Assembly (NCBI RefSeq): GCF_018860345.1
Contig: NZ_JAHKPJ010000021.1
Coordinates: 604,277-668,276, forward strand
Length of the DNA stretch: 64,000 nt
Reading direction: 5' to 3'
Origin: Psychrosphaera sp. F3M07
Lineage (GTDB): Bacteria > Pseudomonadota > Gammaproteobacteria > Enterobacterales > Alteromonadaceae
Shown here: piece after piece, positions 11,236 to 19,098 of the stretch
How positions within the stretch are numbered: position 1 is the first letter of the stretch
Layout of the letters: each line of letters opens with the position of its first letter
The notes under the pieces: generated by a model
The model's input: only the letters and a program-made list of their open reading frames with translations
Told to the model about the DNA's origin: nothing
Databases searched by the model: none
Position numbers and translations under genes: made by a program

Positions 11236-11685
11236 TTAATTTAGTTTATAAATGTTGGGGTTCCACTTTTCCATTAAACTTGTCGGGTTAGCGGATTTTG
11301 TAAAACCGAATTGTTGATATAGTTGATGTGCATCTTTTGTCGCCAACATAAAACGTCTTAACCCTTGTAACTCCGGATGTTGAATAACAGCTTCCATCAT
11401 ACGTTTACTTAATCCTTTCCCTCTGTGTTCTGCTAAAACAAACACATCGGCTAAATAGGCAAAGGTAGCTTTATCTGTAATAACTCGAGCAAATGCAACC
11501 TGGTGTTGATGATCTCCATCTTTGGTATCGGTCATAAATATGCCAAAACAAAGTGAATGCTCAATCGCTAATTTTAAAGTATCAAATGGGATATTATCGG
11601 CCCAATAAGACTGGCTAATAAAAGAATGGATTAATTTTATATCCATATTTTCACTACCCGTTTTTAAAACGTATTTATTTTCCAC
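11236..11685 (-). CDS. GNAT family N-acetyltransferase
   Basis: A 149-residue acetyltransferase with the acetyl-CoA pyrophosphate loop in EHRGKGLSKRMM, preceded by the beta-4 strand YLADVFVL. A C-terminal segment HQLYQQFGFTKS is typical of the fold. The substrate is unknown; small stand-alone GNAT proteins acetylate amines, amino acids or protein termini. It lies 33 bases downstream of the EamA transporter gene on the same strand and may be co-transcribed, which would fit detoxification plus export, but this is only suggestive. Confidence 0.87.
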   Translation of the reverse strand: MENKYVLKTGSENMDIKLIHSFISQSYWADNIPFDTLKLAIEHSLCFGIFMTDTKDGDHQHQVAFARVITDKATFAYLADVFVLAEHRGKGLSKRMMEAVIQHPELQGLRRFMLATKDAHQLYQQFGFTKSANPTSLMEKWNPNIYKLN

Positions 11686-11718
11686 CTAGTTTCCTTATCA
11701 ACATACCCAATATTGTAC

Positions 11719-12606
11719 TTACGCTTTAGCCCTGAACCATTTCACTTTATGGCCAAATTGGAACAAACCTAATCCCAATACCACAAATCCTCCACCGACT
11801 ATCAATAGCCAAGACAAATGTTCGTCATTTAATAAGATGCCAAGTCCTGTTGAAATAACTGGGGTGATCATGACCACTAATGCCACTGTACTGGCTGGCA
11901 ATTTTTGCAGAATAAAAAAATAGGCTAAAAATCCAATTAAGGAAGCAAAAACCCCTAAATACAGAACCGCAGCTATCGCTCTTGGTTGCCAATCTTGGTA
12001 ATTTACTTGCCCGTCTGCAACCAACCAAAATACGAGAAAAAACGGTAAACTCACAATTAACGAACCCATGGTTGTTGATAACGGATGAATTTCAATGTCC
12101 ACACTTTTAACCAAAACACTACTTAAACTAAATAACAATACCGCAATAAAGACATAACCAAGACCAAGTAAACTGGTTGCGCCAAAAGTTACATTTTCAC
12201 TACAAACAATAGCTAAGCCGGATAGACTAATTAATAAGGCCACTTTTTTCAGTAAAGAGAATTTTTGTTCAAATAGTATTTTTTGCGCCAATAAACCGGA
12301 CAAAATAGGTGCAATACCAAAGGTCAACGACATCAAGCCTGAAGATATATGCCGTGCCGCTAAATAACAAAACAACATGCCAATAGCGACGGATAAACTG
12401 GAATACAAATAAATACGAACGGCTTTTAGGGTCCACTGTAACTTAACTTTTAATGCCACCATCAACACTGAGCCAACACAAATTGCAACGGTCATACGCA
12501 TTAATAATGAAAAAGTTGGGCTAATAGATTCACTACTCCAAACTATACCAAGTGGCGTAGTGGACCAGATAATGACAACAAGAAGAAAGGCAGCAGAGAC
12601 AGGCAT
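11719..12606 (-). CDS. EamA/DMT family transporter
   Basis: A 295-residue inner-membrane protein with ten predicted hydrophobic helices in two repeated halves of five, the EamA arrangement. The second half begins near TSLLGLGYVFIAVLLFSLSS. The end carries a short basic tail (HKVKWFRAKA). Members export metabolites, amino acids or drugs; the substrate cannot be predicted. It is followed after 33 bases by a GNAT gene on the same strand. The N-terminal PVSAAFLLVVIIWSTTPLGI is the typical first helix. Confidence 0.9.
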   Translation of the reverse strand: MPVSAAFLLVVIIWSTTPLGIVWSSESISPTFSLLMRMTVAICVGSVLMVALKVKLQWTLKAVRIYLYSSLSVAIGMLFCYLAARHISSGLMSLTFGIAPILSGLLAQKILFEQKFSLLKKVALLISLSGLAIVCSENVTFGATSLLGLGYVFIAVLLFSLSSVLVKSVDIEIHPLSTTMGSLIVSLPFFLVFWLVADGQVNYQDWQPRAIAAVLYLGVFASLIGFLAYFFILQKLPASTVALVVMITPVISTGLGILLNDEHLSWLLIVGGGFVVLGLGLFQFGHKVKWFRAKA

Positions 12607-12763
12607 TTAGGTTCGATAATTTGATCATGAAAAACAAATTTTATCACGTTTGTATTAATTTAAAATGTCATTAAATCGCGCCCGTTATATTGATAAACAC
12701 TAGCTTATTTATCTGCAATGTAATCGATACATCGTTATTGTTTTTTATTTAACAGAAAAACCA

Positions 12764-12796
12764 ACAAAAACAGGGAATACCTAAGTATCCCCTGTT
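12764..12796 (-). terminator. Probable terminator of the yghU-like gene
   Basis: AACAGGGAATAC (12769-12780) pairs with GTATCCCCTGTT (12785-12796) with one mismatch and a four-base loop. On the minus strand the hairpin is followed by TTTTTG, fitting termination of the gene ending at 12831. Confidence 0.65.
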
Positions 12797-12830
12797 GTTC
12801 ACTGCAGCTAACTTTTGTAAAGTGTAGCGG

Positions 12831-13700
12831 TTAGTTTTGTTCTATTTTATCTTGTGTTTTAAGATCAAAATCAGACGCATCATGACGTTCATGTAATTGC
12901 TGGTCTAATTCTCCCCAACTACGATTGACTTTGATTCCACGTTTAACCGCTTCTCTTTGACTGATTTGATCGGCCCAACGCACTAAGTTTGTATAAGACT
13001 TAACATCTAAAAATTCAGCCGCTTCATAAAGTCCGCCCTGCACCAATACGCCATACCAAGGCCAAATAGCCATGTCTGCAATAGTATAATCGTCACCGCA
13101 CATAAACTGATTGTCCGCTAAATGTTTATCTAACACATCAAGTTGTCGCTTTACTTCCATGGTGAATCTTTCAATTGGGTATTCAAACTTTTCGGGGGCA
13201 TAAGCGTAAAAATGGCCAAAACCACCACCTAAAAATGGGCCACTTCCAACCTGCCAAAATAACCAAGACAAACATTGCGCTTTTGCTGCCGGCTCTTTTG
13301 GTAAAAATACATCAAACTTTTCCGCTAAGTGAAGCAAAATAGCACCAGACTCGAATATTGGCGTATTATCACCGGTACTGTTATCCACTAATGCAGGTAT
13401 TTTTGAATTGGGATTGATGGCAACAAAATCAGAGCCAAATTGATCCCCTTCCATTATATTGATCAAATAAGCGTCGTACTCAGCTTCTTTTATCCCTAAT
13501 GCCAGTAACTCCTCTAACATTACCGTTACTTTCACACCATTTGGCGTAGCAAGTGAATACAATTGAAATGGATGTTTACCCTTACTTAATGCTTTATCGT
13601 GCGTTGCTCCGGATATAGGTCGATTTATATTGGCAAATTTACCGCCACTTTCACTGTTCCACTGCCATACTTTTGCTGGTGTATAGGTTTTATCTGACAT
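12831..13700 (-). CDS. yghU: Glutathione S-transferase-like disulfide-bond oxidoreductase YghU
   Basis: The frame opens at 13775, but the ATG at 13700 gives 289 residues, nearly the length of E. coli YghU (288), starts with the expected MSDKTYTPAKVWQW, and has AGGA nine bases upstream. So 13700 is chosen. The N-terminal thioredoxin-like GST domain includes HPFQLYSLATPNGVKVTVML and the glutathione-contact strand NSKIPALVD, followed by FESGAILLHLAEKF. The C-terminal helical domain contains CGDDYTIADMAIWPWYG. YghU enzymes bind two glutathiones and reduce disulfides. An unexplained inverted repeat lies upstream at 13862-13878. Confidence 0.92.
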   Translation of the reverse strand: MSDKTYTPAKVWQWNSESGGKFANINRPISGATHDKALSKGKHPFQLYSLATPNGVKVTVMLEELLALGIKEAEYDAYLINIMEGDQFGSDFVAINPNSKIPALVDNSTGDNTPIFESGAILLHLAEKFDVFLPKEPAAKAQCLSWLFWQVGSGPFLGGGFGHFYAYAPEKFEYPIERFTMEVKRQLDVLDKHLADNQFMCGDDYTIADMAIWPWYGVLVQGGLYEAAEFLDVKSYTNLVRWADQISQREAVKRGIKVNRSWGELDQQLHERHDASDFDLKTQDKIEQN

Positions 13701-13861
13701 ACTTTGGATCCTAAATAACTGTTTTTGTGTTTCTCTATTGATGAGGATGATTGCAGTGAACTCAAGGGACAACAAGGAAAGTAAATCGCATTAGTTATAC
13801 GAAATATATTTAATGAAATGAATGATTGCTTGAAATTATTTAACCCAAACCACGTTCGCCA

Positions 13862-13878
13862 AATGTATATTTTACATT
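13862..13878. promoter_or_regulatory. Inverted repeat upstream of yghU, possible operator
   Basis: AATGTA and TACATT form a perfect 6-bp dyad with a five-base spacer, about 160 bases upstream of the yghU start. The shape is that of a dimeric regulator site, loosely NsrR-like. In AT-rich DNA a 6-bp dyad can arise by chance, so this is low confidence. Confidence 0.25.
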
Positions 13879-13968
13879 AACATTAGAAACGGTGAGTCAT
13901 GGTTTGACCTTATTTAGATTCCAAGCGCATTTCTGACGCAGCAGACTTAACCCAATAAGATTGTTTCT

Positions 13969-14151
13969 TCAGTTGTATCCTAGAACATAACCTGAATGAG
14001 CACCATCTGTGTCTACTTTTTCATATAACTTATTTTGTTCAGTATCTAAGGTTTGACTGGTGTTTCGATTCGATTTAAAACCATCACCTGGATAAGATTG
14101 ATGTGAGTTATTGCTTGAATTTTTATATGAAGAATTACTTGGTTTATTCAT
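13969..14151 (-). CDS. Small Ser/Asn-rich hypothetical protein
   Basis: A 60-residue polar protein starting at an ATG (14151) with AAGGTG six bases upstream; a GTG three codons earlier is less likely because it would overlap that site. The N-terminal half is rich in Ser, Asn, Lys and Tyr (KPSNSSYKNSSNNSHQSYPG). The C-terminus is more ordered (NKLYEKVDTDGAHSGYVLGY). No signal peptide or membrane helix. The strong ribosome site and clean reading support a real gene, but I do not recognise the family; it looks partly disordered. Confidence 0.5.
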   Translation of the reverse strand: MNKPSNSSYKNSSNNSHQSYPGDGFKSNRNTSQTLDTEQNKLYEKVDTDGAHSGYVLGYN

Positions 14152-14370
14152 AACGGTCACCTTTTATATCATTTTTATTAATCTCAATCGTGCTACCACG
14201 CACCAAACTGATGCAATTACCCTACCACGACTGGTTAAAAATAATACAACACACTGAACATTGTTTAATTAACAAACGTAAACAGTATGTTACAAATACT
14301 GATGACCGAGGATAAGAATGTTAATTATACAAATACGTTGGCTAAACGATAATAACCAAAAAATTGGATC

Positions 14371-14396
14371 AAAAAAGGCGGTAATAAACCGCTTTT
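14371..14396 (-). terminator. Probable terminator of the PepSY membrane gene
   Basis: On the minus strand AAAAGCGGT, loop TTATT, then ACCGCC forms a hairpin with one bulged base, followed by a T run. It sits 34 bases downstream of the gene ending at 14430. Confidence 0.6.
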
Positions 14397-14429
14397 ATAA
14401 ACATTATGTTTGCCTTCAAATTCAATAGA

Positions 14430-15029
14430 TCATTTTCTATTAGCCAGATAAATCCTTACCCCTAACAAGGTGATCATCATCAACAATAAGAGACCAACAA
14501 TTCCCATCACTTGATTAAAGCCTTTAAACGGTGACCACTGTAGATAGTGGATTTGGTATAACAAATTAATTAACTTAGTGTCTTTTCCGGTTTGACTTAA
14601 CCTCAGGTATTGCCAATTTAATCGGATCTCAACCCCAGTGCTCGTTGTAGCATGCGCTTGATTGATATCAACAAGGCCACCGTATCTTTCTACATTGCTG
14701 GCGATAGCATCGTCTAACAGTAACTTAAATTGTTCTGATGTTGGCGGTGTTTTCTCAGTCATGGTAATCGGATCTAAATGTTGAGTTTCCCCATCAACCT
14801 TGACCAATAAATGGTGACCCAATATAGTTCTAACCAACTTAGCTTCTTGCCAATTTTCACTAGGGGTGATGGTTACGTTTTGTGCAAGTGGATATGTTTT
14901 TAATGAAAGTTGTTCGTAAGCACCTTGATAACCAGGCTTTATAAAAAATACGACACCGGTGAATATCCAACCAAGCATAGGCAATACTAGGATTAACCCT
15001 ATAATTCTGTGTAACTTCCTGCTCTTCAT
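14430..15029 (-). CDS. PepSY-type membrane protein
   Basis: A 199-residue protein with an N-terminal membrane helix (LHRIIGLILVLPMLGWIFTG), a periplasmic domain of about 130 residues and a C-terminal helix (about residues 172-194). The opening RKLHRIIGL and the layout match short PepSY-associated membrane proteins, relatives of the longer PepSY_TM iron-uptake reductases. It lies 46 bases downstream of the beta-lactamase-like gene on the same strand and may be co-transcribed. The exact role is unknown; redox or siderophore-related functions have been proposed for the family. Confidence 0.7.
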   Translation of the reverse strand: MKSRKLHRIIGLILVLPMLGWIFTGVVFFIKPGYQGAYEQLSLKTYPLAQNVTITPSENWQEAKLVRTILGHHLLVKVDGETQHLDPITMTEKTPPTSEQFKLLLDDAIASNVERYGGLVDINQAHATTSTGVEIRLNWQYLRLSQTGKDTKLINLLYQIHYLQWSPFKGFNQVMGIVGLLLLMMITLLGVRIYLANRK

Positions 15030-15075
15030 CTATGAAAACCTTATTTATTGTTTCATTTAAATACTGGGAATCAAT

Positions 15076-16512
15076 CTAGTCTTTACTGATATTTTTTGTC
15101 TTCATTTTAGTTAAAAGTTGATTGATCTCTCTTCGAACTGGAGCAACCACATCTGACTGATTCGCCAAAATAACGACAATAAAACCTGAATCTAAATGGA
15201 TATCTAATCTTGCATCAACGCCTAAATATGCACCGCCATGGCCAACGACTCTATCATCTAACGTACCGCTAACAGAAAAACCATACCCATACCAAAAAGC
15301 AGAATTATACTGTGTCTTTGCACTATAAGCTTGTTCGGTCAACGTTTTCCCTAACAATTGGTAATTGGTTAGTGCAAGAGCAAATTTATGTAGATCACTA
15401 ACGGTAGAAAAACCGCCTCCAGCAGGACTACCTTTTACCGCTCTGGTATAGGTACTATTAACCCAACCCTCACTGTGCGACCGTTTTAAATAGCCAATCG
15501 CTAAATTAGGCGTTACGCTATCTAGTTCAAAACTGCCTGATTTTGACATGCCAGCTTGATCATAAATATTCTGTTGAATGTAATCGTAATATGACAGCCC
15601 ACTTACCTTTTCGACGATTAACCCCAACATCAACATGCCAGAATTACTATATCGATTTCGAGTTCCCGGCGAAAATAATAATGGTGCACCGGACACCAAA
15701 GGTTTGTAGGCATCTAAATCACGATAAATCTCTTTATTGCTGGCGTTAAAATCACTATTAAAAAAGTTACCTAGGCCAGATGTATGGGTTAATAGTTGTC
15801 TGACCGTGATCAATTCCACCTCACCTTCGGGTAACCAACTTTTATCTACAAATTGAACAAGTTTATCGTCAAAGTTAAGTTCACCTTTTTCTATCAGCTG
15901 CAGTGCCGATATCGCTGTGAACATTTTATTCATCGAACCTATTGAGAAACGAGTATCAACTTGATTTTTTTGTTTCCACTCTCTATTAGCAAAGCCAACG
16001 GAAGTTTTAAGTAAAACATCTTTCCCGTTAGCGACTAATATGGAACCAGAAAAAGCATCTTTGTCATTTAGCTTTTTAATAAATTTAAATAACTGTTGTT
16101 TTAGCTCAGAAAGTGTAATTTGTGGTGATAAATTTTCATTATTATCAGGGTCTTGTAAGCTAAAATAGTTGATTTTTTGGGGCAATGTTTCAGTTAGATT
16201 TATGGTTAACAGATAAGTTTGCCCATTATTTTCGGACACCACTACGGTTTGTTGATTATTTTCGTTGTTAGGCAAACGTTCAATTAATGTAAGTTTCCCA
16301 TAGGTACTTTGACTATTTAAAAACACGCCCACATGTGCATCTATTCCATAACGTTCGACCCTTTCTTCAGACATATTGTTTTCAAGGTAATCAATCACAG
16401 CAACGCGATTTCCGGTGTTGAACATAGTTATAAATGTATCTGACACGACTGTTTGCGCTTTAACCACCAATGTACAACTTGTGATCAACACAAAAAGTAA
16501 ACGTTTTAACAT
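15076..16512 (-). CDS. Secreted class C beta-lactamase-like serine hydrolase
   Basis: The ATG at 16512 gives a 478-residue protein with a clean signal peptide (MLKRLLFVLITSCTLVVKAQ) and a GAG ribosome site; the frame upstream to 16557 lacks one. Serine-hydrolase motifs are present: SMNK (S193, K196), RYSNSG supplying the catalytic tyrosine, and HGG in VGHGGAYLG replacing the KTG box. About 130 residues precede the catalytic domain and look like a DUF3471-type or other accessory domain. This family covers esterases, D-aminopeptidases and peptidoglycan-modifying enzymes; true beta-lactam resistance is not implied. Located in the periplasm. Confidence 0.88.
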   Translation of the reverse strand: MLKRLLFVLITSCTLVVKAQTVVSDTFITMFNTGNRVAVIDYLENNMSEERVERYGIDAHVGVFLNSQSTYGKLTLIERLPNNENNQQTVVVSENNGQTYLLTINLTETLPQKINYFSLQDPDNNENLSPQITLSELKQQLFKFIKKLNDKDAFSGSILVANGKDVLLKTSVGFANREWKQKNQVDTRFSIGSMNKMFTAISALQLIEKGELNFDDKLVQFVDKSWLPEGEVELITVRQLLTHTSGLGNFFNSDFNASNKEIYRDLDAYKPLVSGAPLLFSPGTRNRYSNSGMLMLGLIVEKVSGLSYYDYIQQNIYDQAGMSKSGSFELDSVTPNLAIGYLKRSHSEGWVNSTYTRAVKGSPAGGGFSTVSDLHKFALALTNYQLLGKTLTEQAYSAKTQYNSAFWYGYGFSVSGTLDDRVVGHGGAYLGVDARLDIHLDSGFIVVILANQSDVVAPVRREINQLLTKMKTKNISKD

Positions 16513-16637
16513 AGTTATCTCAAAATTATTGATGTGCAAATACCTAATATTAATCATTTTTGTCTAACATCTGTTTTCAACAATCTACGACCGTGTTTTA
16601 GTGCAGGTAAAATTAATATTAAATATTTTATAAGAGG

Positions 16638-16658
16638 AACAACAAGTTATCAGTTGTT
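16638..16658. repeat. Small inverted repeat upstream of the YcxB-like gene
   Basis: AACAAC (16638-16643) and GTTGTT (16653-16658) form a dyad over nine bases in the divergent region between the beta-lactamase-like and YcxB-like genes. It could be an operator but may be chance. Confidence 0.2.
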
Positions 16659-16771
16659 ACAATAAGAAACAATGGAATTAAAAAAGGAAAAGTCTTGCAA
16701 TGGTAAGGCTTAAACTATGTTTTAATAATGCATACAGGTACAATACATCAAACCAATAAATAGGAACGAAC

Positions 16772-17239
16772 TTGAGTTTTTCTTTTGAAACGACCTTCCA
16801 ACTAAATAAAGCTTTTTATCACGAATGTTTTGAACAATCTGCAAATAAAACAACCGGCGTAAAAGCGTATACTAAAGCCTTAGTATTGTTGATCTTAGGG
16901 TTTGCCACTTCCGCTATCGGCCAGTTAGGTCACCTTTCTATGTTTATTATTGTTCTCTCGATTGTTGAAGCCATGAGTGTGTATTGGCAACAAACTTGGT
17001 GGGTATGGCGTCAACTGATCGCAAAAGAGTCAAACTCAGAAGTAAGTTTAACTATAGATGATGAAGGGATTAAAACGAACACCCCTTACCATCAATTAAC
17101 ATTAACTTGGTCTATCATTCATCAAATAACCTTGACGGAAAAAGGCTGTATTTTTCATTACGATAAAGGACGATACTATTTAAGTTTTTCTCACCTTAAT
17201 GATGAAGCCGTTAATTTTGTAAAAGCCCATATCAACTAG
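16772..17239 (+). CDS. YcxB-like family membrane protein
   Basis: A 155-residue protein that starts at TTG (16772) with AGGA upstream; no in-frame ATG is close. It has a short polar N-terminus, two adjacent hydrophobic helices (about residues 34-70), and a C-terminal domain beginning VSLTIDDEGIKTNTPYHQLT. That domain ends with strands typical of YcxB-like C-terminal domains (LTWSIIHQI and GCIFHYDKGRYYL). The family is uncharacterised. Its end overlaps the convergent STAS-like gene by 8 bases. Confidence 0.7.
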   Translation: MSFSFETTFQLNKAFYHECFEQSANKTTGVKAYTKALVLLILGFATSAIGQLGHLSMFIIVLSIVEAMSVYWQQTWWVWRQLIAKESNSEVSLTIDDEGIKTNTPYHQLTLTWSIIHQITLTEKGCIFHYDKGRYYLSFSHLNDEAVNFVKAHIN

Positions 17240-17627
17240 ATGAATTATAAACACCAACACTTTGTAGCCAATTAAATGCTTCTTGCAAGTCATCACAAAA
17301 GCGGCTTTCTACATTTGTTAATACCTCATGACTTGCTTCTAAAAACATTCTTTGAATTGATAAGCTACAAATTACAGCTTCATATTTTTGGTTATTCTGG
17401 TTCGCCCATTCATTTAACTCATCTATCTTTTCCCACATATCAGGTGTAGATAATTCCCATTGAGATAGGTCGACAAGGCAAGCCCAAGGTTTATCTTTTA
17501 TCGTTTTAACCAGTTCTTTATATTCTTTACACATACGTACCACGGTTTCCGTATTCCAAGCATCAAAACACTTAACCACCAATGTTTGATCAATAACTTC
17601 CATTTGAAACGAACCATGTTCTATCAT
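17232..17627 (-). CDS. Hypothetical protein, STAS/SpoIIAA-like
   Basis: A 131-residue soluble protein. Alternating strands and helices (LVVKCFDAWNTETVVRMC and WACLVDLSQWEL) and the C-terminal FCDDLQEAFNWL resemble STAS-domain or SpoIIAA-like proteins common in Alteromonadales. The alignment is from memory and weak. It ends inside the tail of the convergent YcxB-like gene, so it has no room for its own terminator. No membrane segments; function unknown. Confidence 0.6.
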   Translation of the reverse strand: MIEHGSFQMEVIDQTLVVKCFDAWNTETVVRMCKEYKELVKTIKDKPWACLVDLSQWELSTPDMWEKIDELNEWANQNNQKYEAVICSLSIQRMFLEASHEVLTNVESRFCDDLQEAFNWLQSVGVYNSSS

Positions 17628-17728
17628 AAAAAATTACCATTAAATGACCGTAACTTATTAAATAAGTTAGCTTATTACGATTTTAAATCAACTAACGCTG
17701 TGCTTAAAAAGTAAATATTTAACGAACC

Positions 17729-17941
17729 TCACACTAAAATGTTTATTGTCGCAGCCCATTTGTCACACAGGCAAGTTAATTCATCAATTAGCTTGTCTGG
17801 GTTTTGTTCATTTACTGTTAACACTAAACTTTGACCATTAGCGATAATATCTTGGTATTCATACAATGAATATAAACAAGAAAAAAACACACTTCGGTCC
17901 TCTTCGCATTTAAAAATTGGGTTGGAGATCTTGATTAACAT
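17729..17941 (-). CDS. Small hypothetical protein
   Basis: A 70-residue protein starting at the ATG at 17941, preceded by AAGGGAT at good spacing; a GTG ten codons earlier (17971) is less likely. It contains several cysteines (FKCEEDR, SCLYSLYEY and LTCLCDKWA) but no recognisable motif. It lies 41 bases downstream of the YceK-like lipoprotein gene and is probably transcribed with it. I do not recognise the family. Confidence 0.5.
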   Translation of the reverse strand: MLIKISNPIFKCEEDRSVFFSCLYSLYEYQDIIANGQSLVLTVNEQNPDKLIDELTCLCDKWAATINILV

Positions 17942-17982
17942 GTAATGATCCCTTATTGCCTGTTCAGCCACAAAGTGAATTT

Positions 17983-18339
17983 TTAATGATTAGTTACGTT
18001 TGAGCTTTGACAAATTGTATCGCTCGATATGCTGCCTTTCGTTATTTGCAAGTAAGCGGTATAAGGTAAAATTAGCGTATCTGCCGGTAGGCTGAAAAAT
18101 ATATCCCAGAACATGATGGCACTTCCTTGACCTCCATCCCCTTTCAAGATCATACAAAAGTCCAATGCCACACCAGAGTATACTCTTGGGATAGAACACT
18201 CATTACGACAAACGTCTTGTTTTAGCTCTTCTGGCGCAGTCCGGTCAGATGACACTGTATATATGGTACTGCACCCTTGTAGAGTCATCGTTAAACAAGC
18301 TAATAAAACCAATGTAAATTTCAAATTACTGTCCTTCAA
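17983..18339 (-). CDS. YceK/YidQ family lipoprotein
   Basis: A 118-residue lipoprotein precursor: a hydrophobic leader ends in the lipobox LQGC at about residues 20-23, followed by STIYTVSSD. The pattern RVYSGVALDF and later FWDIFFSLPADTLILPYTAY is characteristic of YceK/YidQ-type lipoproteins, which sit in the envelope and have no assigned activity. It is 22 bases downstream of the phospholipase A2-like gene, suggesting an envelope-related operon with it and perhaps the small gene at 17729-17941. Confidence 0.8.
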   Translation of the reverse strand: MKDSNLKFTLVLLACLTMTLQGCSTIYTVSSDRTAPEELKQDVCRNECSIPRVYSGVALDFCMILKGDGGQGSAIMFWDIFFSLPADTLILPYTAYLQITKGSISSDTICQSSNVTNH

Positions 18340-18361
18340 GATATAAATAATGAACTGGCAT

Positions 18362-18691
18362 CTAGTTTTTATTCCAGCTTAAGCCAATGGATAATTGATT
18401 TACTTGATGTAACTCTGACTCAGTCAAAACGCCATAAAACCTCGGGTAAGGCTCACCAACATTAGAGACACATGTTTTTAGTGCATTATCTGAGTCTAAA
18501 CACGCTTGGTACGTGCCGCCTTTCCAATAATCAAAGTCATGTTTTTGGCAGCAAGAAAGCCACAAATTTTTCTGTTTAAATGTCCCGTCTGGAAATGCAC
18601 TACATCCATCGCTGGTAAATGGTTTTAACGTATCTGCGGATATTGAAAAAGGCAAAATTGTGAGTAAAATTAGGTAAATCGATATTTTCAT
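18362..18691 (-). CDS. Secreted phospholipase A2-like protein
   Basis: The ATG at 18691 gives 109 residues with a signal peptide (MKISIYLILLTILPFSISA); the frame extends to 18718 but would bury the signal. The mature part has DGCSAFPDG followed by LSCCQKHDFDYWKGG. The CCxxHD arrangement is the phospholipase A2 active-site signature, with His-Asp as the catalytic pair and a glycine-rich calcium-loop-like DGCSAFPDG before it. Several further cysteines (ACLDSD, LKTCVSN) could form disulfides. Whether it hydrolyses lipids is untested. It is followed closely by a YceK-like lipoprotein gene. Confidence 0.6.
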   Translation of the reverse strand: MKISIYLILLTILPFSISADTLKPFTSDGCSAFPDGTFKQKNLWLSCCQKHDFDYWKGGTYQACLDSDNALKTCVSNVGEPYPRFYGVLTESELHQVNQLSIGLSWNKN

Positions 18692-18735
18692 AAATTCAAC
18701 ATGCCCCCTTGTTTTCATTGCAGGATATTGATTTA

Positions 18736-18876
18736 TTAATCGGTTGTATCACCATCAGTTTCAGATGCATCTGTTGATTCTGGACTTTTTAATTTTTGTA
18801 ACCGTTTCTCTTCTTTCTTTTTCTTTTTTGCTATTTCTTTCTGGCGCTTTTCAAAAGCATAATTTGGTTTAGCCAC
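18736..18876 (-). CDS. Small lysine-rich conserved protein (46 residues)
   Basis: A GTG at 18874-18876 with AAGGAT seven bases upstream starts a 46-residue protein. It begins MAKPNYAFEKRQKEIAKKKK, continues with KEEKRLQKLK and ends in an acidic Ser/Thr/Asp tail. I recognise the N-terminal pattern as a small family common across proteobacteria, usually annotated hypothetical. Composition is extreme: a basic helix followed by an acidic tail, with no membrane segment. It sits between the secreted PLA2-like gene and the divergent nirK. It might be nucleic-acid or ribosome associated, but that is inference only. Confidence 0.75.
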   Translation of the reverse strand: MAKPNYAFEKRQKEIAKKKKKEEKRLQKLKSPESTDASETDGDTTD

Positions 18877-19016
18877 GGGTTTTATCCTTTACATAACTTC
18901 AATTTTCATACTATAGAGTACGGTATTTTCTAATCAAATGCGCACTTGACTCGATCAAATTTCAAACCACTCTCATTGTGGTGTATTTATCAGCAATTTT
19001 ATAAACATTCACTTAC

Positions 19017-19030
19017 TTGATCCACATCAA
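19017..19030 (+). promoter_or_regulatory. FNR/Anr box upstream of nirK
   Basis: TTGATCCACATCAA is a perfect match to the FNR consensus TTGAT-N4-ATCAA. It is centred about 75 bases upstream of the nirK start. If it acts as a class II site (centred at -41.5), transcription would start near 19065, with the AT-rich AATACTTA region at 19052-19059 as the -10. This predicts oxygen-regulated nitrite reduction. Confidence 0.8.
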
Positions 19031-19098
19031 CACATAAGTGGGGGAATACTCAATACTTAACCTAAGTTGTTTTCTAAAAATTACAAAAGGTTAACGCC

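Noticed and set aside
14318..14429. A 36-codon plus-strand frame with an AGGA site
   Set aside because: It runs through the terminator hairpin of the convergent PepSY gene and its translation has no recognisable features.
18946..18958. TTGACTCGATCAA as a second FNR box for nirK
   Set aside because: The half-sites are separated by three rather than four bases, so FNR is not expected to bind well.
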